Assembly: GCA_022822125.1 (NCBI GenBank)
Contig: JAJECF010000096.1
Coordinates: 1-9,030, forward strand
Source of the DNA: Alphaproteobacteria bacterium
GTDB taxonomy: Bacteria > Pseudomonadota > Alphaproteobacteria > Bin95
DNA: 9,030 nucleotides
Direction of reading: 5' to 3'
Below the pieces are notes generated by a model. It saw nothing but the letters and a program-made list of their open reading frames with translations. It did no database searches and was not told the origin of the DNA. The position numbers and the translations under genes were made by a program. Positions 1 to 3,708 of the stretch are shown piece by piece. Position 1 is the stretch's first letter. Every line of letters starts with the position of its first letter.

Positions 1-150
1 CGCTCGCCTCAAAACCGACCGCAGACACGACCCGCGACCCAATCAGGCCAGCCGCAGCGCCCCAAACGCAACGCAAACCTAAAACCGCATCCAAAATCTC
101 AGCCGCTATTCCTCAGAACCTCAATTCTGCAAGTGCCTCATCTGTAATAA

Positions 151-268
151 ATCCTATTTTGACTTGACGACAGGATATCGACGGCTAGACTGGGCCGGGA
201 GGAGACGGGTTCACGCGCGCATGGCAGGCGGGCAACGCAGCGGCGGGAATGAAAGAACAAAATAGGAT
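151..268. repeat. 11-bp inverted repeat flanking a promoter-like site
   Basis: ATCCTATTTTG at 151-161 is matched exactly by its reverse complement CAAAATAGGAT at 258-268, with 96 bases between. The left arm abuts the -35 element of the candidate promoter, and the right arm contains the stop codon of a 14-codon frame. The arms are AT-rich in a GC-rich setting. It could be a pair of operator sites or the ends of a small degenerate non-autonomous element. Nothing inside identifies which. Confidence 0.45.
164..191 (+). promoter_or_regulatory. Candidate sigma-70 promoter
   Basis: TTGACG (164-169), a 16-base spacer, then TAGACT (186-191). The -35 matches consensus at five of six positions; the -10 is weaker. 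It points toward the small frames at 221 and 284 and the acyl-CoA synthetase. Confidence 0.35.
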
Positions 269-283
269 CTAGAGAAGAGGGAC

Positions 284-409
284 ATGTCAAGGATACGAAG
301 CAGGGAAAACCGGAGAAAACACGCAGACCCTCCGCCCGGAGCCTCACCTTCATGCCTGAAAAGACAATTCCCTATGCGCCATGCACATGCGGATCATGAC
401 AAAACATGA
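284..409 (+). CDS. Possible 41-residue peptide, no known family
   Basis: An ATG at 284 is preceded by the purine-rich AGAAGAGGGAC, a good ribosome binding site. The frame runs 41 codons to a TGA at 407-409. That TGA overlaps an ATG at 406 (ATGA) that is in frame with the downstream acyl-CoA synthetase, which would allow translational coupling. The peptide is rich in Arg, His and Pro with no hydrophobic segment or recognisable motif. A chance frame is the likelier explanation; only the binding site and overlap argue otherwise. Confidence 0.2.
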   Translation: MSRIRSRENRRKHADPPPGASPSCLKRQFPMRHAHADHDKT

Positions 410-489
410 CATTCCGGGCTCCGGCCGGCCGGAGCCCGGTCGCCGGTTCGCCGATTCCTGTCCGTGAAGGTTGGTGTAAGCTGTCTGCC

Positions 490-1431
490 ATGAGGGGCGA
501 AGCGGTTCTGGGCGACGGGCGTGTCCGACCGGACTGGACGATGACGCATCTGGTCCGCGCCCGCGCGCGCCGGCATGGGGAGCGGGCGTTCGCGACCTTC
601 GAGGGCGGCGCATCCTTGACCTTTGCCGGCCTCGACCGGGACTCGGACCGTTTCGCCGCCGCGCTCGCCGCCTGCGGGATCGGGCCGGGCGAGCGGGTGA
701 TGGCGCTTCTCGGCAACGGGCCGGAAATCCTGATCGCCTTTTTCGGCGCGATGAAGGCGGGCTGCATCATCGTGCCGGTGAATATCGAACTCAGGGGCGC
801 ATTCCTGGCGCACCAGGTCGACAACGCGGCGCCGGCGATAATCCTGGCCGAAGCGGGCCTTTTGCAGATGTTCGATGGCGTAGGGGGACCGGCGCCGGCG
901 CGGCTGGCCGTCGTCGGAAGCGAGGCGCCGGCGGCCCTGCCGGGCCTGTTTGCCGGAAGCGCCGTCTCGACCTTCGGGGCGTTCCTCGCCGCGGGCGATG
1001 GCGGTCCGGTGCCGGAAACGGGCGCCCGGCCCGGAGATATCGGGGCCATCCTCTACACATCCGGCACCACCGGGCCCTCCAAGGGCGTGTTGCTGCCGCA
1101 CGGGCACCTTTTCCTCATGTCCGCCGCGACGGCGCGCGCGACCGGCCTGACGGGCGATGACTGCTATTACGTCTGCATGCCGCTTTTCCACATCAACGCG
1201 CTGTGCGCGCAGACGATTGCGGCTCTGAGCGTGGGCGCCAGGGTGCATATCGTGCGCCGGTTCAGCCCCAATCGCTGGCTGGACGAGGTCATCGCCTGCG
1301 GCGCCACGCACACCAACCTGCTGGGCGTCATGCCGGAGTTCCTGTTCGGGTTTATATACGAAAGTAACAATCGGCCTCAGTTCGCCGTCAGCCGCATCTT
1401 CGGAAGGTGCTCCTCGCAGCTGTCGTCGTAG
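490..1431 (+). pseudogene. AMP-binding acyl-CoA synthetase, 3' end missing
   Basis: This is the N-terminal part of an ANL-superfamily enzyme, which activates a carboxylic acid with ATP to an acyl-adenylate and then a CoA thioester. The adenylate-forming P-loop motif YTSGTTGPSKGV is intact at residues 199-210 counted from the ATG at 490. The second core motif, MPLFHINA, follows about 30 residues later. Homology ends after GVMPEFLF, near base 1348. The remaining 28 codons to the stop at 1431 are unrelated sequence, antisense to a small minus-strand gene. Family members run about 500 residues, so the rest of the adenylation domain and the whole C-terminal lid domain with its catalytic lysine are gone, and activity is not expected. 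The start is uncertain: 406, 490 and 541 are all possible. 490 precedes the first sequence that looks native, and 541 resembles the typical family start. The substrate cannot be predicted. Confidence 0.85.
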
Positions 1432-1580
1432 CTCGTGATCAGACCGGCCAGCGGGTTCCCCCGCTCGATCCAGCACCGCCCCTCCCCGTCCTCGCCCGGA
1501 ATCCAGTGGTGGCAGTTGACGCAGATGCGCGCGCCGGGGCGCGGCCGTCCGGTCGGGGCCTGTCTGGGATACGTCGTCAC
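1377..1580 (-). CDS. Small Cys-rich, probably metal-binding protein
   Basis: This 67-residue protein starts at GTG. The start is supported by AGAGGGAG about nine bases upstream on the minus strand. It has a CVNCHHW knuckle at residues 20-26, a third cysteine in GEGRCW and a fourth in SYDDSCEEH near the C-terminus, so a C-x2-C...C...C(H) zinc site is plausible. Short proteins of this pattern occur in alphaproteobacterial genomes and prophages, from memory and without a known function. It has no signal peptide or membrane segment. It lies just inside the junction that truncates the acyl-CoA synthetase, and its 3' end is antisense to the junk tail of that frame. A strong promoter reading the other way begins six bases beyond its start. 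Confidence 0.65.
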   Translation of the reverse strand: MTTYPRQAPTGRPRPGARICVNCHHWIPGEDGEGRCWIERGNPLAGLITSYDDSCEEHLPKMRLTAN

Positions 1581-1585
1581 GGCTT

Positions 1586-1614
1586 TTGACTCCCTCTGAT
1601 TCGCAGTCTATATA
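1586..1614 (+). promoter_or_regulatory. Strong sigma-70 promoter ahead of the tRNA-like gene
   Basis: TTGACT (1586-1591), a 17-base spacer and TATATA (1609-1614) give a near-consensus site. Transcription would start near 1621, giving a leader of about 100 bases before the tRNA-like gene at 1721. No protein-coding frame with a ribosome binding site lies between, so the tRNA-like gene is the natural target. Confidence 0.55.
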
Positions 1615-1678
1615 TCCGCCGTCCGCAAGGAGCGCGCTCGCTCCCCGGACCCATCGTCATACACGTCATCTCGATAGT

Positions 1679-1708
1679 GACCGGCCACCGCCGAGGCGGC
1701 GACCGGTC
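1679..1708 (+). repeat. GC-rich stem-loop just upstream of the tRNA-like gene
   Basis: GACCGG (1679-1684) pairs with CCGGTC (1703-1708). Inside, CCGC pairs with GCGG across a CGAG tetraloop, with a three-base internal loop on each side. No T-run follows, so it is not an obvious terminator. It sits 12 bases before the tRNA 5' end and may be a processing element, an attachment-site structure or a chance palindrome. Confidence 0.4.
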
Positions 1709-1720
1709 GTGTCTGGCGAA

Positions 1721-1799
1721 GGGTCCGTAGCTCAGACTGGAAAGAGCGCCGTGTTTACTGCACCGGAGGTCGCAGGTTCGAGTCCTGCCGGACCCGCCA
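1721..1799 (+). tRNA. tRNA-Val(UAC)-like gene with an 18-nt anticodon arm
   Basis: The cloverleaf reads directly. Acceptor GGGTCCG pairs with CGGACCC, the D stem is GCTC/GAGC, the variable loop is AGGTC, and the T arm is GCAGG-TTCGAGT-CCTGC. G73 and an encoded CCA (1797-1799) follow. The anticodon arm (1749-1766) is 18 nt, not 17. The best fold is CCGTG with CA(C)CGG, with one bulged C at 1763 and loop TTTACTG, placing UAC (valine) at 1756-1758. Position 37 is then U, whereas a purine is usual. The other arms are intact and a strong promoter lies upstream, so expression is plausible. It may be a working non-standard tRNA, a mobile-element tRNA or a decaying copy. Confidence 0.65.
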
Positions 1800-1833
1800 G
1801 ACACCCGTATCATAACCCTATCGCGGGACGAGT

Positions 1834-1844
1834 CAACCCTCTAA
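1834..1844 (+). repeat. Left terminal inverted repeat of the IS1595 element
   Basis: CAACCCTCTAA, identical to the reverse complement of 3230-3240. Similarity stops immediately on both sides, so the repeat is 11 bp, with at most scattered inner matches. Confidence 0.6.
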
Positions 1845-1858
1845 GCCGCTGTTTTCCC

Positions 1859-1887
1859 TTGACTTTTTCTCCGAGTAGGAATATAGT
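1859..1887 (+). promoter_or_regulatory. Transposase promoter
   Basis: TTGACT (1859-1864), a 17-base spacer and TATAGT (1882-1887). Transcription would start near 1894, about 24 bases before the transposase ATG. The ribosome binding site AAGGGA lies at 1904-1909. Confidence 0.65.
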
Positions 1888-1917
1888 CACCGCATCGTCA
1901 TTCAAGGGATACACGCC

Positions 1918-2859
1918 ATGATCTGGGACAAGAAGGCGAAGCGAAGGGAGCGAAACCGGACGCGGAGGAAGCGGCGCGGCCTCACCCTCTTCCAGGTCGT
2001 CTCCAAGTTCCCCGACGACGCTGCCGCCGAGGCGTGGTTCGAGAAGCGGCTGTGGCCGCAGGGCCCCCACTGCCCGCACTGCGGCAGCTTCAACGTCCAG
2101 TGCGGCGTCCCGCACCCCACCATGACGCACCGCTGCCGCGACTGCCCGAAGCGCCCGATGTTCTCCCTCCGCAGCGGCACCGTCATGCGGGGCAGCAAGC
2201 TCGGCTACCGCATATGGGCGGTCGCCCTCTACCTCTTCGCGACCAACCTCAAGGGCATCGCCAGCACGAAGATCGCCCGCGAGTTCGGCATCACGCAGAA
2301 GGCCGCGTGGCACCTCGCCCACCGCATCCGCGAGGCGTGGGGTCCCCGCGAGGCGGAGGCCTTCGGCGACGCCGAGGCCGACGAGACCTTCGTCGGCGGC
2401 TACACCAAGGACGGGCAGGGCGGCAGGGGCAAGGCCGTCGTCGCGGCTGTCAAGGAGCGGGAGTCCGGGAGGGTCCAGGCCAGGGTCGTCGCCGACAGGA
2501 CCAAGGAGACCCTCCACGAGTTCGTCCACCAGACCGTGAGCCCGACCGCGACGCTATACACCGACGAGCTTCGCGGCTACCGGGGAGCCGTCAAGAGCCA
2601 CAAGACCGTCAACCACAGCGCCGGCGAGTACGTGAACGGCATGGCCAGCGTCAACGGCGTGGAGAGCTTCTGGGCCATGCTCAAGCGCGGGTACCACGGC
2701 ATCTTCCACTACATGAGCCACAAGCACCTGGACCGCTACGTGACCGAGTTCGCGGAGCGGCACAACGCCCGCTCGGAGGACACCGCGGACCTGATGGGCA
2801 CGCTCGCGGCGGGGATGGCCGGAAGGCGGCTCACCTACCGGGAACTGGTAGCGGGCTGA
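1918..2859 (+). CDS. IS1595-family (ISXO2-like) transposase
   Basis: This 313-residue DDE-type transposase looks full length for the ISXO2-like group. A basic N-terminus (residues 5-20) precedes a zinc ribbon formed by C52/C55 and C73/C76. The catalytic core has D155 in ADETFVGG, D216 in LYTDELRG and E249 in VNGVESFW, followed by K256 in LKRGYHG and the family signature HKHLDRYVTEF (269-279). The reading frame is intact, and the start is fixed by AAGGGA eight bases upstream. It should cut and join the ends of its own element. Downstream, a 35-codon gene begins 17 bases after the stop. All core motifs are present, so the protein may be active. Family assignment is from motif recognition, not alignment. 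Confidence 0.93.
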   Translation: MIWDKKAKRRERNRTRRKRRGLTLFQVVSKFPDDAAAEAWFEKRLWPQGPHCPHCGSFNVQCGVPHPTMTHRCRDCPKRPMFSLRSGTVMRGSKLGYRIWAVALYLFATNLKGIASTKIAREFGITQKAAWHLAHRIREAWGPREAEAFGDAEADETFVGGYTKDGQGGRGKAVVAAVKERESGRVQARVVADRTKETLHEFVHQTVSPTATLYTDELRGYRGAVKSHKTVNHSAGEYVNGMASVNGVESFWAMLKRGYHGIFHYMSHKHLDRYVTEFAERHNARSEDTADLMGTLAAGMAGRRLTYRELVAG

Positions 2860-2876
2860 CTCGTATAAATACAAGT

Positions 2877-2984
2877 ATGGAAACGGTCGACAAATATCTC
2901 TACGCTATCCTCATCGCGTTTGCCGGCACGGCGGTCCTGTTCTGGATAGCCATAGTGACAGACCTTCTCTTCGCGTGGATCTAG
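2877..2984 (+). CDS. 35-residue single-pass membrane peptide in the IS
   Basis: Residues 7-28 (for example YAILIAFAGTAVLFWIAI) form one clear membrane segment, followed by a short acidic turn and a hydrophobic tail (DLLFAWI). No Shine-Dalgarno sequence precedes the ATG, but TATAAA at 2864-2869 is placed so that a transcript could begin at or next to the ATG, suggesting a leaderless message. Otherwise it would be translated from transposase read-through. Its TAG overlaps the stop of the opposing gene through one CTAG palindrome. I know no family for it. Its place inside the element's inverted repeats makes it a passenger candidate. Confidence 0.5.
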   Translation: METVDKYLYAILIAFAGTAVLFWIAIVTDLLFAWI

Positions 2985-3211
2985 GACTTCATCTTCTCTG
3001 CAAATTTCTGGAACGTCTTGGGCGCTAGTCCAGCGACCAGAAAGATCAGAGTCAGATCTATGCCGGGGTCTCCCTTTCCATAGAGCATTGCGTAGCCAGC
3101 AATCAGGACTGCTACGACTACGCACCCCATCGACATCCACCGCATGCTCGACGGATTTCCTTGATCATCGGTCATAATCCCCACTTTGGGGCACTCCTTG
3201 TCGTCACACAT
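2981..3211 (-). CDS. 76-residue small membrane protein, IS passenger
   Basis: GGAGAAA eight bases upstream supports the ATG at 3211; a second ATG (residue 13, 3175) is possible. The first 12 residues contain two cysteines (MCDDKECPK). Next come a polar stretch with the motif NPSSMRWMS, a membrane segment (residues 29-43), a short loop, a second segment (about 51-62), and the tail LAPKTFQKFAEK. The pattern SSMR, two membrane segments and APKxxQKFxE is one I associate, from memory, with small phage or mobile-element membrane proteins, some labelled holin-like. The function is unknown. The gene starts 19 bases inside the right inverted repeat and converges with the 35-codon gene. Confidence 0.6.
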   Translation of the reverse strand: MCDDKECPKVGIMTDDQGNPSSMRWMSMGCVVVAVLIAGYAMLYGKGDPGIDLTLIFLVAGLAPKTFQKFAEKMKS

Positions 3212-3229
3212 GTCGATTTCTCCGAGAAT

Positions 3230-3240
3230 TTAGAGGGTTG
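3230..3240 (-). repeat. Right terminal inverted repeat of the IS1595 element
   Basis: TTAGAGGGTTG on the plus strand, an exact reverse complement of 1834-1844. It ends the segment containing the transposase and both small membrane-protein genes. Confidence 0.6.
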
Positions 3241-3326
3241 CATCAGTACCCAGAGCGGCATACTCGCTGCCCGAAAGCGTAGGAGGGAGCCCTCCCGCGG
3301 TCAAGCTCGGCTCGGCGATTGCTTCC

Positions 3327-3407
3327 CTAGCTCGACAGTATCCTCATGTCGCGCGCCAGGTTCAGTGCCATCGCCTCGTTGCTGTCGCGCACCCGCTTGC
3401 CGGTCAT
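3327..3407 (-). CDS. Possible 26-residue peptide with its own promoter
   Basis: The ATG at 3407 has AGGAG seven bases upstream. A promoter (TTGACT, 17 bases, CACAAT) ends at 3468, giving a leader of about 54 bases with a stem-loop. The peptide, which includes the stretch KRVRDSNEAMALNLARDMRI, is polar and probably helical, with no membrane segment or known motif. It could be a genuine small regulatory peptide or the first codons of a larger gene whose remainder was lost when the IS arrived (the IS edge is 87 bases past the stop). The signals are better than expected for a random frame of this length. Confidence 0.35.
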   Translation of the reverse strand: MTGKRVRDSNEAMALNLARDMRILSS

Positions 3408-3434
3408 GCAGAGCTCCTATCCTAACCACCACAT

Positions 3435-3464
3435 CCGGCAGGTCTTCAGACCTTCAGGAGCCGG
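3435..3464 (-). promoter_or_regulatory. Stem-loop in the leader of the 26-codon frame
   Basis: On the minus strand, CCGGC and AGGTC pair with GACCT and GCCGG, giving ten base pairs with a TGAA loop and a one-sided six-base bulge. It would form the extreme 5' end of the transcript predicted from the promoter at 3468-3496, and could protect the RNA or control translation. Confidence 0.35.
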
Positions 3465-3467
3465 AGA

Positions 3468-3496
3468 ATTGTGCTTGGTTAGCCCTAGACAGTCAA
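3468..3496 (-). promoter_or_regulatory. Minus-strand promoter for the 26-codon frame
   Basis: Reading on the minus strand: TTGACT (3496-3491), a 17-base spacer, CACAAT (3473-3468). The -35 is near consensus; the -10 keeps four of six positions. It directs transcription leftwards, starting near 3461. Confidence 0.45.
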
Positions 3497-3502
3497 GCGG
3501 TT

Positions 3503-3615
3503 AAAGAAAGCGGGCAGCGGAATCCGACTTCCGCTGCCCGATCTTAGCCCGAAAACCGGACTGTAGCTTCAGTCCCCACACAACCGCGTCAGGAACCTTC
3601 CGAAGCAATCGTCAG
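3503..3615 (-). ncRNA. Candidate antisense (ctRNA-like) RNA opposite the repC leader
   Basis: A transcript starting near 3615 from the minus-strand promoter at 3622-3650 would run about 110 nt and end at the strong terminator 3511-3540. It holds one internal stem-loop, GGACTG/CAGTCC with a six-base loop (3558-3575), and no good coding frame. In repABC plasmids a small countertranscribed RNA from this same position, antisense to the repC leader and ending in an intrinsic terminator, represses repC and causes incompatibility. Position, orientation and terminator fit that model. The promoter's weak -10 and the absence of repA/repB upstream are reasons for caution. Confidence 0.45.
3511..3540 (-). 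terminator. Intrinsic terminator, minus strand
   Basis: CGGGCAGCGGAA (3511-3522) and TTCCGCTGCCCG (3529-3540) form a perfect 12-bp stem with a six-base loop. On the minus strand it is followed by CTTTCTTTAA, a U-rich tract. On the plus strand it is followed only by ATCTTAG. It therefore most likely ends a leftward transcript, yet no minus-strand protein gene lies to its right. Confidence 0.7.
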
Positions 3616-3621
3616 GCCCGG

Positions 3622-3650
3622 AAGGTAACCCCCCCGGTCTGCCCAGTCAA
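3622..3650 (-). promoter_or_regulatory. Candidate promoter of the antisense RNA
   Basis: On the minus strand: TTGACT (3650-3645), 17 bases, TACCTT (3627-3622). The -35 is good. The -10 keeps only three consensus positions, and the spacer contains seven consecutive G. The -10 overlaps one arm (3620-3626) of a 7-bp inverted repeat with 3595-3601. Confidence 0.3.
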
Positions 3651-3708
3651 GCCGGTGGAGCGAAAAAAGTGGGGATCGAGGCATGGACGACGCCGAGCGT
3701 CGAAAAAC

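Larger units (their letters stand above)
1..489. other. Region without a convincing gene upstream of the synthetase
   Basis: I see no convincing protein gene before the acyl-CoA synthetase. The first 150 bases have frequent stops and no start with a ribosome binding site. Bases 151-268 hold a promoter-like site enclosed by an 11-bp inverted repeat. A 14-codon frame (221-265) and a 41-codon frame (284-409) follow. Only the second has a good ribosome binding site, and its Arg/His/Pro-rich translation resembles no family I know. Confidence 0.5.
1834..3240 (+). mobile_element. IS1595-family (ISXO2-like) insertion sequence with two extra small genes
   Basis: An exact 11-bp inverted repeat, CAACCCTCTAA at 1834-1844 and its reverse complement at 3230-3240, bounds a 1407-bp segment. 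The transposase promoter begins 15 bases inside the left repeat. On the right, the repeat ends seven bases from the ribosome binding site of the minus-strand gene. The segment thus holds a transposase and two small membrane-protein genes with almost no spare sequence. IS1595 elements are known to carry passenger genes. The family normally makes an 8-bp target duplication, but the flanks (ggacgagt and catcagta) do not match, which suggests rearrangement after insertion or true ends a few bases away. Confidence 0.7.

Noticed and set aside
394..1476. 360-codon open frame on the minus strand
   Set aside because: Antisense to the acyl-CoA synthetase, with an Arg/Gly-rich random composition.
1645..1652. 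CCGGACCC matching the tRNA 3' end as a possible attachment-site duplication
   Set aside because: Eight matching bases are too few, and no integrase gene is present in the window.
1586..1921. 111-codon frame reading through the tRNA-like gene
   Set aside because: It translates the tRNA itself, a common artefact.
1810..2529. 239-codon minus-strand frame over the transposase
   Set aside because: Low-complexity shadow of the transposase; no motif and no ribosome binding site evaluated as real.
2034..2984. 316-codon plus-strand frame ending with the 35-residue membrane peptide
   Set aside because: It overlaps the transposase in another frame with an Arg/Pro/His-rich translation. Only the segment from the ATG at 2877 is a plausible gene.
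3282..3295. GGAGGG/CCCTCC hairpin as a terminator of the 26-codon frame
   Set aside because: Only 5-6 pairs with a tiny loop and no U-tract on either strand.
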